A stretch of 42,531 bases of DNA. Origin: Actinacidiphila paucisporea. Lineage in GTDB: Bacteria; Actinomycetota; Actinomycetes; Streptomycetales; Streptomycetaceae. The first letter of the stretch is position 1, and each line of letters starts with the position of its first letter. Below, piece after piece: positions 33,654-42,531 of this stretch. The stretch spans positions 1 to 42,531 of the forward strand of contig NZ_FRBI01000042.1 of NCBI RefSeq assembly GCF_900142575.1, read 5' to 3'. The notes below the pieces were generated by a model that saw only the letters and a list, made by a program, of their open reading frames with translations, searched no databases and was not told the origin of the DNA. The position numbers and the translations under genes were made by a program.

Positions 33654-33745
33654 GGAGCCGGGCGAACCGGCGTGCCGTGGAGATGAGTTCAATCACCAGA
33701 CCAATAGGCGGAACCGGCTGGACTCCGCAAGTGGTCCAGTCCACC

Positions 33746-35062
33746 ATGGGCCCGGTGACCTCCTCCGCACCCAGTCCCGGGCAGGCAGCCACGGGCGCGC
33801 CGGGCCTGCCGGCGTACCTCCCGCCCGAGGTACCCCTCTGGTCGACCCCTTTCCGGCTCTACTTCACCGCCCGCTCGGTCGCGATGCTCGGCGACACGAT
33901 GCTGCCCGTCGCGCTGTCCGCGGGCCTGCTCACCTACGGCTACTCGGTCGGCGACATCGGCCTGGTGATGGCCGCCACCAGCGCGTGTTTCGCCGGCTTC
34001 GTCATCTTCGGCGGCGTGCTGGCCGACCGCTTCAACGCCCGCGCCATGATGATCGGTTCCGACCTGCTCAGGGTCGGCACCCAGTCGACGGCCGCCTTCC
34101 TCTTCCTCACCCACAGCGTGCGGCTGTGGGAGGTGCTGGTGATCGCGGTCGTCAACGGCACCTGCGCGGCGACCTTCCAACCGGGCGTCGCCAGCACGGT
34201 GGTGCGGGTCGCCCGCGATGTGCAGGGTGCCAACGCGGTGACCAGGACCGCGGAGGCCGGGGCCGGCCTGGCGGGACCCGCGCTCGCCGGTGTGCTGGTC
34301 GGCTTCAGCTCGGCGGGCGTGGTCTTCGCGGTGCACGCGGCCACCTACCTGACCAGCGGGCTGTGCCTGCTCTTCCTGCGGCTGGCACCCGCGCCGCCGC
34401 GGGTCACCACGGCAGGCGAGGCGACCACCTTCCGGGCCGATCTCGTCGAGGGCTGGCGGGAGTTCAGGGCGCGGACCTGGATGTGGGCGGTCATCCTGGT
34501 GTGGACGGTCTACACGCTGTGCGTCATGGGCCCCTACACCCCACTGGCCGCCGGCCAGGTCATCCCCGAGCACGGCGCCGGGGCGTACGGCCTGGTCAAC
34601 TCCTCGCTCGGCGCGGGCACCGCGGTGGGCGCGCTGCTGGCGATGCGCCTGCGCGCGGAACGGCCGCTGCGGGCGGGCAGCTTCGGCGTCCTCGCGGTCG
34701 CCCTGATGCCCGCCTCCGTCGGCTTCGACCTGCCGGTGGCCGGGCTGTGCGGCTGCCTGTTCGCCGCCGGCGTCGGCATGGCCTTCTGGGGCGTCAACTG
34801 GGCCACCAGCGTGCAGACCCAGGTCCCCGGCGACATCCTCAACCGCATCCACGCCTACGAGGTGGCCGGGTCGGTGGCGATGTTCCCGGTCGGCCAGGCG
34901 CTCGCCGGGCCGGCCGCCGCGGCCTTCGGGGCCCGGCACGTCCTCATGGCCGGCGGCGCCATCACCCTCGCGGTGGGCGGCACGCTGCTGTCGATACCCG
35001 CGGTGCGCGGACTGCGGCGGGCCGCGCCCGGCAAGGCGGCCCACGGGCAGGTCGACGGCTGA
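33746..35062 (+). CDS. MFS transporter, MFS_3 (EntS-like) family
   Basis: A 438-residue membrane protein with 12 predicted helices. It opens FRLYFTARSVAMLGDTMLPV, characteristic of the MFS_3 group (PF05977) that includes the enterobactin exporter EntS and macrolide efflux proteins. Motif A appears as GGVLADRFNARAMMIGSDLL. The ATG at 33746 was chosen because upstream codons to an ATG at 33683 have low third-position GC and contain CTGGAC/GTCCAG, a possible operator (33718-33739). Neither start has a strong ribosome site. The substrate is unknown. Confidence 0.83.
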   Translation: MGPVTSSAPSPGQAATGAPGLPAYLPPEVPLWSTPFRLYFTARSVAMLGDTMLPVALSAGLLTYGYSVGDIGLVMAATSACFAGFVIFGGVLADRFNARAMMIGSDLLRVGTQSTAAFLFLTHSVRLWEVLVIAVVNGTCAATFQPGVASTVVRVARDVQGANAVTRTAEAGAGLAGPALAGVLVGFSSAGVVFAVHAATYLTSGLCLLFLRLAPAPPRVTTAGEATTFRADLVEGWREFRARTWMWAVILVWTVYTLCVMGPYTPLAAGQVIPEHGAGAYGLVNSSLGAGTAVGALLAMRLRAERPLRAGSFGVLAVALMPASVGFDLPVAGLCGCLFAAGVGMAFWGVNWATSVQTQVPGDILNRIHAYEVAGSVAMFPVGQALAGPAAAAFGARHVLMAGGAITLAVGGTLLSIPAVRGLRRAAPGKAAHGQVDG

Positions 35063-35105
35063 TTCCCGCCAGATTCGGATGCCCGGCCCGGCCAGGATCG
35101 AGGGC

Positions 35106-35852
35106 ATGGAAACCACCGAGTTCGACGGCAGGACCGCCCTGGTCACCGGAGGCGCCCGCGGCATCGGAGCGGCGGTCGCGCTCCGGCTGGCCGAGGGCGG
35201 CGCCGACGTGGCCTTCACCTACCAGCACGACGGGGCGGCCGCCGAAGCCGTCGCCGGCAAGATCAGCGGCATGGGCCGCGGGGCGCTCGCCCTGCGTGCC
35301 GACAGCGGCGACCCGGCCGCGATCGAGGACGCGGTGGACCGCGCGGCGGCCGAGTGGGGACGGCTCGACGTCCTGGTCAACAACGCCGGGACCTACGCGG
35401 TGGGCCCGATCGCCGACCTGGGCGCGGCGGCATTCGACCGCTCGGTCGCGGTCAACGTCCGCGGCCCCTACCTGGCGGCCCGGGCCGCCTCCCGGCACAT
35501 GCGCGCGGGCGGCCGGATCATCAGCATCGGCAGCAACGTCGCCGACCGCACCACCTTCCCCGGCCACACCCTCTACGCCCTGACCAAGACCGCGCTGGCC
35601 GGCATGACCAAGGGCCTGGCCAGGGACCTCGGCCCGCTGGGCATCACGGTGAACCTGCTGCACCCGGGCCCGACCGACACCGACGCCAACCCGGCGGACG
35701 GACCGTACGCGGACACCGTCCGCGGCTTCACCGCGCTGGGCCGCTACGCCGCCGCCGACGAGATCGCCGCGGTCGTGGCGCACCTGGCGTCGGACGCGGC
35801 GTCGTACGTGACCGGTGCGGTCGTTCACGCGGACGGCGGCTTCACCGTCTGA
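35106..35852 (+). CDS. Short-chain dehydrogenase/reductase, FabG-like
   Basis: A 248-residue Rossmann-fold oxidoreductase of classical SDR type. The cofactor motif TGGARGIG is near residue 14 and NNAGTY near residue 91. Catalytic Ser lies in ISIGSNVADRT, and Tyr and Lys in YALTK. The C-terminus ASYVTGAVVHADGGFTV is the usual family ending. It probably uses NADPH on a ketone or beta-keto substrate. The ATG at 35106 places the motif at the usual distance; an in-frame ATG at 35079 is possible. It lies 43 bases after the MFS gene, perhaps cotranscribed, and is followed by a terminator. Confidence 0.9.
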   Translation: METTEFDGRTALVTGGARGIGAAVALRLAEGGADVAFTYQHDGAAAEAVAGKISGMGRGALALRADSGDPAAIEDAVDRAAAEWGRLDVLVNNAGTYAVGPIADLGAAAFDRSVAVNVRGPYLAARAASRHMRAGGRIISIGSNVADRTTFPGHTLYALTKTALAGMTKGLARDLGPLGITVNLLHPGPTDTDANPADGPYADTVRGFTALGRYAAADEIAAVVAHLASDAASYVTGAVVHADGGFTV

Positions 35853-35867
35853 CACCTGCGCCCCTTC

Positions 35868-35910
35868 CGGCCCTCGCGACCCGTACGTCCCGGCCGGGTC
35901 GCGGGGGCCG
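35868..35910 (+). terminator. Terminator after the SDR gene
   Basis: CGGCCCTCGCGACCC (35868-35882) pairs with GGGTCGCGGGGGCCG (35896-35910), one mismatch, 13-base loop, 15 bases after the stop. Confidence 0.7.
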
Positions 35911-35974
35911 GGCGGGGCGCCGGTGGCGAAAACCAGGTGAGAGCTGTCAGTGGGCAACCGTAGTGTCAGGAGTG

Positions 35975-37801
35975 ATGCCTGCCACGACCCCCGACCCCGC
36001 GCCCGCCGCCCGCCCGCGGTCCTCGATCCGCTCACTGCTGCGCCTGTGGCCGTACGTCCGGCCCATCCGCGGCCGGCTGGCGACGTCCGCGGTGGTCGGC
36101 GTGGTCGCCTCCAGTACGGGCCTGCTGATCCCGCTGGTCCTCAAGTGGCTGGTCGACGGGCCCGTCACCGACCAGGACCCGTCGGGAGTGTGGCTCGGCG
36201 GCGGCCTGGTGCTGCTGCTCGGGGTGCTGGAGGCGGGCCTGTTCGGGCTGCGGCGCTGGCTGGTCGCCAGGCCGCTGGCCGGCGTCGAGGCCTCGATGCG
36301 CGGCGACCTCTACCGGCGGCTGCAACGGCTGCCGGTGGCCTTCCACGACAAGTGGGCGTCCGGGCAGCTGCTCTCCCGGGCCACCACCGACCTGCAGATC
36401 CTGCGGATGTTCCTGGCCTTCCCGCTGGTCTTCCTCTTCGTGAACGCCACGACACTGCTCGTCGGCTTCTGCATCCTGCTGGCGCAGAGCCCGCTGCTGA
36501 CCCTGGTGCTGCTCGGCCCGGCGGCCCCGCTGGTGGTGCTCTCCATGCGCTTCGAGACGCGGTACGCCCTGGCGGCCCGCCGCGCCCAGGACCAGGCGGG
36601 CGACCTGGCCACCCTGGTCGAGGAGTCCGTGCTCGGGGTCCGCATCATCAAGGCCTTCGGGCGCCACCGCACCCAGTCCCAGGCCTTCCACCGCCAGGCC
36701 CGCGATCTGCGCGGCACCGAACTGCACAAGGCGCGCCTGCTGTCCGACCTGTGGGCGATCATCATGACGCTCCCCGAACTGGCCATCGGCGTCGCCCTGG
36801 TCGTCGGCGTCCTCCAGGTCTCCGACGACAAGCTCTCCGCCGGCACCCTGGTGGCCTTCCTGACCACCGCGCTGGCGCTGCGCTGGCCGGTGGAGTCGAT
36901 CGGCTTCCTGCTCGCGATGAGCAACGAGGCGGCCACCGCCGCCGACCGCTACTTCGAGCCGATGACGACCGACGGCGCGGAGTCGTCGGCGGGAGCCGAG
37001 GCCGGCACGCACCCGGCCGCGCCGCGGGGAGACGGGCTGCGGATGGAAGGCGTGCGGTTCCGCTATCCCGACGCGCCCGCCGGGAGCGCGGCGCTGCTGT
37101 GCGGGGTGGATCTGCACATCAGGTCCGGCGAGACGATGGCCCTGGTCGGGGCGACGGGGTGCGGGAAGACCACGCTCACCGCGCTGGTGCCGCGGCTGCA
37201 CGAGCCGACCGGCGGGCGGATCACGCTGGACGGGGCGGACACCGCGGAAATGGCGGTCGCCCGGCTGCGCGAGCTGGTGGCGGTGGCCTTCGAGGAGCCG
37301 ACGCTGTTCTCCGCGACCGTCCGGGAGAACGTGGCGATGGGGGCGGGCCCGGACGGCGCCGGGGAGGCCGAGGTGCTGCGGGCGCTGGAGATCGCGCAGT
37401 GCGGCTTCGTGCATGCGCTGCCCGACGGGCTCGACACGCAGGTCGGCGAGCAGGGGCTGAGCCTGTCCGGCGGCCAGCGGCAGCGGCTCGCGCTGGCCCG
37501 CGCGGTCGTCGGGCGGCCGCAGTTCCTGATCCTGGACGACCCGCTGTCCGCGCTCGACGTGCACACCGAGGCACTGGTCGAGGCGGCGCTGCGCGACGTG
37601 CTGCGGGAGACGACCGCGCTGGTCGTGGCGCACCGGCCGTCGACCGTACAGCTCGCCGACCGGGTGGCGCTCATGTCCGGCGGCCGGATCACCGCGGTCG
37701 GCACCCACCCCGAGCTGCTGCGGGACAACGCGGAATACCGCCGCCTGATGTCGGGCCTCGACACCGTCGTGGAGCCCCTGGAGAGGAGCGACGCCCGATG
37801 A
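35975..37801 (+). CDS. ABC exporter half-transporter, subunit 1 (degenerate ATP site)
   Basis: A 608-residue ABC exporter subunit: six-helix transmembrane domain (about 25-325) plus nucleotide-binding domain (about 350-590). Walker A is GATGCGKTT (Lys398), the signature LSGGQRQRL is canonical, and the switch is VVAHRPSTV. Walker B reads FLILDDPLSALD, with Asp522 where catalytic Glu is expected. That substitution is the mark of the degenerate-site partner in heterodimeric exporters such as TM287/288. ATG 35975 follows AGGAG closely (two bases); GTG 35972 and 35963 are alternatives. The stop overlaps the next gene (ATGA), giving equal expression. The substrate, probably a lipid or drug, is unknown. 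Confidence 0.9.
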   Translation: MPATTPDPAPAARPRSSIRSLLRLWPYVRPIRGRLATSAVVGVVASSTGLLIPLVLKWLVDGPVTDQDPSGVWLGGGLVLLLGVLEAGLFGLRRWLVARPLAGVEASMRGDLYRRLQRLPVAFHDKWASGQLLSRATTDLQILRMFLAFPLVFLFVNATTLLVGFCILLAQSPLLTLVLLGPAAPLVVLSMRFETRYALAARRAQDQAGDLATLVEESVLGVRIIKAFGRHRTQSQAFHRQARDLRGTELHKARLLSDLWAIIMTLPELAIGVALVVGVLQVSDDKLSAGTLVAFLTTALALRWPVESIGFLLAMSNEAATAADRYFEPMTTDGAESSAGAEAGTHPAAPRGDGLRMEGVRFRYPDAPAGSAALLCGVDLHIRSGETMALVGATGCGKTTLTALVPRLHEPTGGRITLDGADTAEMAVARLRELVAVAFEEPTLFSATVRENVAMGAGPDGAGEAEVLRALEIAQCGFVHALPDGLDTQVGEQGLSLSGGQRQRLALARAVVGRPQFLILDDPLSALDVHTEALVEAALRDVLRETTALVVAHRPSTVQLADRVALMSGGRITAVGTHPELLRDNAEYRRLMSGLDTVVEPLERSDAR

Positions 37802-39666
37802 CGTCCGCCACCGAGCAGCAGCTCAGGGACGGCCCCGACGAGGCCGAGCGGGCGCCTGCGCCCGCGCCGCCGGCGCCGGACGCCTTCGACCAGGACCGGC
37901 TGCCCGCACCCGCGAACGCGCAGGCGGCGCTGCTGCGTTCGCTGCTGGGCCCGCACCGCCGCAGGGTCTGGCTGGCCGCGGTGCTGCTGCTGGTGCAGCA
38001 GGCCGCGGTGCAGGCCGGCCCGCTGCTGGTCGCGTACGCCATCGACAACGCGATCCCGCAGGTCCGCGACGGCCGGCACACCGCCCTGATCGCGGTGGCC
38101 TGCGGCTACCTGGGCTGCGGGCTCGCCGCCGGCGCCCTGCAGCGCGCCTTCATCCGGATCGCCGCGCTGATCAGCCAGGACGTGCTGATCGACCTGCGCG
38201 CCCGCATGTTCCGGCACGCCCAGTCGCTCAGCCTGGACTTCCACGAGCGCTACACCTCGGGCCGGCTGATCGCCCGCGCCACCTCCGACGTCGAGTCGAT
38301 CAGGGAGCTGCTCACCGACGGCCTGGAGGAGCTGATCGGGGTGGTGCTCTCGGTGGTCTACATCTCGGTGCTGCTGATCTTCCTCGACTGGCGGCTCGGC
38401 CTGGTCACCCTGGTGTCGTACCTGCCGCTGTACCTGGCGATCCGCCGCTTCCAGGGCCGCTCGATGATCGCCTACCGCAGGCGCTCCACAGCCATCGCGG
38501 CGGTCATCGTCAAGTTCACCGAGACGATGAACGGCATCCGTCCGGTCAAGGCCTTCCGCCGCGAGCAGCCCAACGACGCGTCCTTCGACGAGCTGAACCA
38601 CCGGCACTACCGGGCGAACGGCGACGCGATCCTGGAGATGGCCCGCTACGTCGTCACCTCCCGGCTGATCGCCAACGTCGCCGTGGCCGGCATCGTGGTG
38701 TGGGGCGCCTACCGGGTCGCGGGCGGCGGGATGGCACTGGGGGTGCTCGCCGCCTTCGTGCTGTACCTGCGGCGGCTGTACGACCCGATCGACCGGCTGG
38801 GGATGTTCCTCAACTCCTACCAGTCCGCGGCGGCCTCGCTGGAGAAGATCGCCGGCCTGCTCGCCCAGACGCCGACCGTGCCCATGCCCGAGCACCCGGT
38901 CGCGCTGCCGCCGACGGCCGGCGGGCGGCCGGGGCGCGAGGTGGTCTTCGAGGGGGTGCGGTTCGGCTACCGGACCGGCGGCGAGGTGCTGCCGTCCTTC
39001 GACCTGCGGCTGCCGGCCGGGCAGACCCTCGCGGTGGTCGGCGCGACCGGCGCGGGCAAGTCCACCCTGGCCAAGCTGCTGGCCAGGTTCTACGACCCGA
39101 CCGGCGGCCGGGTGCTGCTCGACGGCGTACGGCTGAGCGACCTGTCGCCGGCCGACCTGCGCCGCGGAGTGGTCATGGTGACGCAGGAGGCCTTCCTCTT
39201 CTCCGGCACCGTCGCGGACAACATCGCCATCGGCCGCCCCGACGCCACCCGCGACGAGGTCGAGGACGCGGCCCGCGCGATCGGCGCGCACGACTTCATC
39301 ACCGCGCTGCCCGACGGCTACGACACGGACGTCCGCAAGCGCGGCGGCCGCATCTCGGCCGGCCAGCGCCAGCTGGTCGCCTTCGCGCGCGCCCTGCTCG
39401 CCGACCCCGGCGTGCTGATCCTCGACGAGGCGACCTCGTCGCTGGACATCCCCGGCGAGCGCGCGGTCCAGTACGCGATGCGCACGGTGCTCACCGGCCG
39501 CACGGCCGTCATCATCGCCCACCGCCTGTCCACGGTCGCGATCGCCGACCGCGTGCTGGTGATGCGCGACGGCCGCATCGTGGAGGACGGCACCCCGGCC
39601 GAACTCATCGCGGGCGACGGCCACTACGCCCAGCTCGACGCCGCCTGGCGCGACGGCCTGGCGTGA
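37798..39666 (+). CDS. ABC exporter half-transporter, subunit 2
   Basis: A 622-residue partner of the preceding protein. After a Pro/Ala-rich start of about 45 residues come six transmembrane helices (about 55-345) and a nucleotide-binding domain (about 375-615) with Walker A GATGAGKST (Lys421), canonical Walker B VLILDEATSSLD (Glu544) and switch IIAHRLSTV. The signature reads ISAGQRQL (519-523 ISAGQ) rather than LSGGQ. In a heterodimer this altered signature would pair with subunit 1's Asp-bearing Walker site, so both changes fall in one degenerate site and the other site stays catalytic. The start overlaps the upstream stop. Confidence 0.91.
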   Translation: MTSATEQQLRDGPDEAERAPAPAPPAPDAFDQDRLPAPANAQAALLRSLLGPHRRRVWLAAVLLLVQQAAVQAGPLLVAYAIDNAIPQVRDGRHTALIAVACGYLGCGLAAGALQRAFIRIAALISQDVLIDLRARMFRHAQSLSLDFHERYTSGRLIARATSDVESIRELLTDGLEELIGVVLSVVYISVLLIFLDWRLGLVTLVSYLPLYLAIRRFQGRSMIAYRRRSTAIAAVIVKFTETMNGIRPVKAFRREQPNDASFDELNHRHYRANGDAILEMARYVVTSRLIANVAVAGIVVWGAYRVAGGGMALGVLAAFVLYLRRLYDPIDRLGMFLNSYQSAAASLEKIAGLLAQTPTVPMPEHPVALPPTAGGRPGREVVFEGVRFGYRTGGEVLPSFDLRLPAGQTLAVVGATGAGKSTLAKLLARFYDPTGGRVLLDGVRLSDLSPADLRRGVVMVTQEAFLFSGTVADNIAIGRPDATRDEVEDAARAIGAHDFITALPDGYDTDVRKRGGRISAGQRQLVAFARALLADPGVLILDEATSSLDIPGERAVQYAMRTVLTGRTAVIIAHRLSTVAIADRVLVMRDGRIVEDGTPAELIAGDGHYAQLDAAWRDGLA

Positions 39667-40096
39667 GCGCGCGGGCCACCGCGGGGAGCGGGCGGTGACG
39701 AGGGAGCCGTCGATCATGCGGTGGCTCCACTGGCGCTATCGCGCCTACTTCTGTCCCGGATCACCGCAACCGCCCCGCTGATCACGGCGGTCGCGATGCG
39801 ACGGCGCCTCGGGCGATCCGCCCGGTACGGCCCGATTCGCCGCCGTCACGGGAGCCGCAGAATTCTTCCGCGCGCAACACGGTTCTCACACCTGCCCGCT
39901 ATGCGGACAGCGCCCTCCGGACACCGAACGAATTTCAGCCAAGTTGGCACCACAGGACTGACATGAACAAGTAAAGAGTGCCACTCTGTGGCCCGTTCCA
40001 CAGCAACACCACAGCTCTACCCGGGCGGATCACCAACCCCACCCGCCCGGACTGTCTCCGGCCGCTCACCCGTGGCCGCCGCAGAAGGAGTGACGA
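39667..40096. other. Intergenic leader of the metalloprotease gene
   Basis: 430 bases without a supported gene. It holds a weak GGAGCC/GGCTCC hairpin (about 39702-39737), a tiny frame ATG AAC AAG TAA at 39963, and CCGGGCGG/CCGCCCGG (40021-40028 and 40043-40050) in the leader. AAGGAG (40085-40090) lies six bases before the protease start. Confidence 0.45.
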
Positions 40097-42523
40097 GTGG
40101 CACGATCCCCCCGTACGGCCCGTACGGCAGCAGCCGTCGGCGCGCTGATCGCCGGTGCGGCGATGCTCGCCGTGACACTGCCGGCCGGCACCGCGGCGGC
40201 AGAACCCGCCGCACACACCGGCTCGGCGGCCCCGGCCGCGAACACCCACGCGCAGGCCAGGCCGGGCGCCCTGCCCGCCTCGCTGACCCCCGCGCAGCAG
40301 GCCGCGCTGACGACGCGGGCCCAGGCGCAGGCGGCGACGACCGCATCGTCGCTGCACCTCGGCGCCCAGGAGAAGCTGGTCGTCAAGTCGGTGTCCCAGG
40401 ACGCCGACGGCAGCACCCACACCCGCTACGAGCGTACGTACCAGGGACTGCCGGTGCTCGGCGGCGACCTGATCGTGCACCAGAGCCCGGTCGGCGCGAC
40501 CACCGGCGTGGACAAGGCGACCAACGCCTCGGTCGCGGTGGCCTCCACGACGGCGCTCAAGAGCGCGGACTCGGCGAAGACCTTCGCCCTGTCACGTGCG
40601 AAGGCCGACGGCGCCAAGGCCCCGACGGTGGCGAACTCGCCGCGCAAGGTGGTCTGGGCGGCGTCCGGCACCCCGGTGCTCGCCTGGGAGTCGGTGATCG
40701 GGGGCCTCCAGGAGGACGGCACCCCCAACCAGCTGCACGTGGTCACCGACGCCGGCACCGGGGCGAAGCTCTTCGAGTACCAGGGCATCGAGACCGGCGT
40801 CGGCAACAGCGAGTACAGCGGCCAGGTGAGCATCACCACGACGCTGTCCGGCAGCACCTACCAGCTGACCGACAACACCCGCGGCGGCCACAAGACGTAC
40901 AACCTGAGCCATGCCACGTCGGGCACCGGCACGCTGTTCACCGACGCCGACGACACGTGGGGCGACGGCAACGGCAGCACCGCGCAGACCGCGGGGGTGG
41001 ACGCCGCCTACGGCGCCCAGGAGACCTGGGACTTCTACAAGAACACCTTCGGGCGCAACGGCATCGCCAACGACGGCCGGGCGGCGTACTCCCGTACGCA
41101 CTACGGCAACTCGTACGTCAACGCCTTCTGGGACGACTCCTGCTTCTGCATGACCTACGGTGACGGCAGCGGCAACGCGCACCCGCTGACCGCGCTGGAC
41201 GTCGCGGGCCACGAGATGAGCCACGGCGTCACCGCGAACACCGCGGGCCTGAACTACTCCGGCGAGTCCGGCGGCCTGAACGAGGCGACGTCCGACATCT
41301 TCGGCACGGGCGTGGAGTTCTACTCCAACACCGCCGCCGACCCGGGCGACTACCTCATCGGCGAGAAGATCGACATCAACGGCAACGGCACCCCGCTGCG
41401 TTACATGGACCAGCCCAGCAAGGACGGCGGCTCGAAGGACAACTGGTCCTCCAGCCTCGGCGGCCTGGACGTCCACTACTCCTCGGGCCCGGCCAACCAC
41501 CTGTTCTACCTGCTCTCCGAGGGCAGCGGCGCCAAGGTCATCGGCGGGGTCAGCTACAACAGCCCGACCTACGACAACCTGCCGGTGCCGGGCATCGGCC
41601 GGGACAACGCACTGAAGCTCTGGTACAAGTCGCTGACCGAGCGCTTCACCTCGACCACCAACTACGCGTCGGCCCGCACCCAGTCGCTGCAGGCGGCGGC
41701 CGACCTGTGGGGCGCCAACAGCGCCACGTACAACACGGTGGCCAACACCTGGGCCGCGATCGGCGTCGGCAGCCGGGTCACCACCCCGACCGGCGTCACG
41801 GTGACCAACCCGGGCAACCAGTCCACCAAGGTCAGCACGGCGGTCAGCCTGCAGATCTCGGCCAGCACCAGTAACGGCGGCGCCCTGACCTACAGCGCGA
41901 CCGGCCTGCCCCCCGGCCTGACGATCGGCGCCTCGACCGGCCTGATCTCCGGCACCACCTCGGCCACCACCGGGACCTACAGCGTGGTCGTCACCGCGAA
42001 GGACTCCACCAACGCCACCGGGACGGCGTCCTTCACCTGGACGATCACCTCCAGCGGAGGCGGCGGCTGCACCGCCGGCCAGCTGCTGACCAGCCCCGGC
42101 TTCGAGAGCGGCGCCACCGGCTGGACGTACTCCAGCGGTGTGATCGACACCAGCACCGGCGCCCCGGCGCACTCGGGCTCGGCGAAGGCCTGGCTGGACG
42201 GCTACGGCGCCACCCACACCGACACGCTGTCGCAGTCCGTGACCATCCCGGCCACCTGCACCAGCGCCAACCTCACCTTCTACCTCTACGTCACCTCCGA
42301 CGAGACCACCACCACGACCGCCTACGACAAGCTCACCGTCGCGGCCGGCACCACCACCGTGGCCTCGTACTCCAACCTCAACAAGGGCACCGGCTACGTC
42401 CAGCGGACGGTCAGCCTCACCCCGTACATCGGCAAGACCGTCGTCCTGAAGTTCACCGGCACCGAGGACGCCTCGCTGCAGACCTCGTTCCTGATCGACG
42501 ACACCGCCGTCAACGTCAGCTGA
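40097..42523 (+). CDS. Secreted M4 (thermolysin-family) metalloprotease with C-terminal accessory domains
   Basis: An 808-residue secreted zinc protease. A signal peptide (about 1-35, ending GTAAAEPA) and an FTP/PepSY-type propeptide (about 70-215, including TRYERTYQGLPVLGGDLIVH) precede the catalytic domain (about 235-555). Zinc ligands and catalytic residues are His372, Glu373 and His376 in AGHEMSHG, Glu396 in GGLNEATSD, and the transition-state His460 in DVHYSSGPANHLF. A He_PIG/Ig-like domain (about 562-655, YSATGLPPGLTIGASTGLIS GT, split here) and a C-terminal galactose-binding-like or MAM-like beta-domain (about 660-808, LLTSPGFESGATGWTYSSG) follow, likely for substrate or surface binding. 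The GTG start has AAGGAG six bases upstream. The gene is complete, ending eight bases before the window end. Confidence 0.92.
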   Translation: MARSPRTARTAAAVGALIAGAAMLAVTLPAGTAAAEPAAHTGSAAPAANTHAQARPGALPASLTPAQQAALTTRAQAQAATTASSLHLGAQEKLVVKSVSQDADGSTHTRYERTYQGLPVLGGDLIVHQSPVGATTGVDKATNASVAVASTTALKSADSAKTFALSRAKADGAKAPTVANSPRKVVWAASGTPVLAWESVIGGLQEDGTPNQLHVVTDAGTGAKLFEYQGIETGVGNSEYSGQVSITTTLSGSTYQLTDNTRGGHKTYNLSHATSGTGTLFTDADDTWGDGNGSTAQTAGVDAAYGAQETWDFYKNTFGRNGIANDGRAAYSRTHYGNSYVNAFWDDSCFCMTYGDGSGNAHPLTALDVAGHEMSHGVTANTAGLNYSGESGGLNEATSDIFGTGVEFYSNTAADPGDYLIGEKIDINGNGTPLRYMDQPSKDGGSKDNWSSSLGGLDVHYSSGPANHLFYLLSEGSGAKVIGGVSYNSPTYDNLPVPGIGRDNALKLWYKSLTERFTSTTNYASARTQSLQAAADLWGANSATYNTVANTWAAIGVGSRVTTPTGVTVTNPGNQSTKVSTAVSLQISASTSNGGALTYSATGLPPGLTIGASTGLISGTTSATTGTYSVVVTAKDSTNATGTASFTWTITSSGGGGCTAGQLLTSPGFESGATGWTYSSGVIDTSTGAPAHSGSAKAWLDGYGATHTDTLSQSVTIPATCTSANLTFYLYVTSDETTTTTAYDKLTVAAGTTTVASYSNLNKGTGYVQRTVSLTPYIGKTVVLKFTGTEDASLQTSFLIDDTAVNVS

Positions 42524-42531
42524 CACCGGCG

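Noticed and set aside
39721..39966. 81-aa plus-strand frame before the metalloprotease
   Set aside because: Third-position GC is low for this genome, there is no ribosome site, and the product is Arg-rich without recognisable features.

Overview
The window reads as chromosomal DNA of a Streptomyces-like, high-GC filamentous actinomycete. Third codon positions are almost always G or C, GTG starts are frequent, and there are many secreted polysaccharide hydrolases. It also has paired L,D-transpeptidases, a GlgX debranching enzyme, DrrA/DrrB-type ABC genes and the stand-alone ATPase plus XRE regulators typical of the genus. In-frame TTA codons are almost absent. I see no rRNA, tRNA or CRISPR array.

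Left end (1-2.9 kb): a complete but dead ISAs1-type insertion sequence (2-1347) with 19-bp terminal inverted repeats. Its transposase has one frameshift and one nonsense codon. It abuts the 5' end of a tyrosine recombinase gene whose present start codon lies inside the IS repeat. A strong hairpin follows. From 2.9 to 8.7 kb: a CsbD stress protein, a 56-aa hydrophobic protein, a degraded reading frame, a three-gene operon (isocitrate lyase/PEP mutase-fold enzyme, small lipoprotein, SBF-like transporter), two translationally coupled exported ferritin-like proteins, and a DUF6191-like small protein.

8.8-15.8 kb: a PL9-like pectate lyase diverges from a GH3 beta-glucosidase with a CBM2. The interval between them carries a CebR-type palindrome and a second LacI-type palindrome. 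A 161-bp element with 22-bp perfect inverted ends touches the GH3 stop codon. A TetR regulator and a DHA2-family MFS exporter follow as a divergent pair. 16-24.5 kb: an ExeM/NucH-like secreted nuclease, a DrrAB-type ABC exporter, a divergent regulatory pair (multidomain ATPase-HTH protein and XRE protein) holding the only two in-frame TTA codons I found, and a GH16 laminarinase-type enzyme behind two phased LacI-type palindromes.

24.5-42.5 kb: a quinone-oxidoreductase-like MDR protein coupled to a GtrA membrane protein, an anti-sigma-like ATPase, an enoyl-CoA hydratase, two paralogous lipoprotein L,D-transpeptidases flanking a possible 30-aa Cys-rich peptide, GlgX, an MFS_3 transporter, an SDR, a heterodimeric ABC exporter with one degenerate ATP site, and a secreted M4 metalloprotease.

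The functional theme is extracellular: breakdown of plant and fungal polymers (pectate, beta-glucans, DNA, protein) under sugar-responsive repressors, together with cell-wall crosslinking and export. The most unusual items are the TTA-containing regulatory pair, the IS-truncated integrase, the doubled operator before the GH16 gene and the lyase-lipoprotein-transporter operon.
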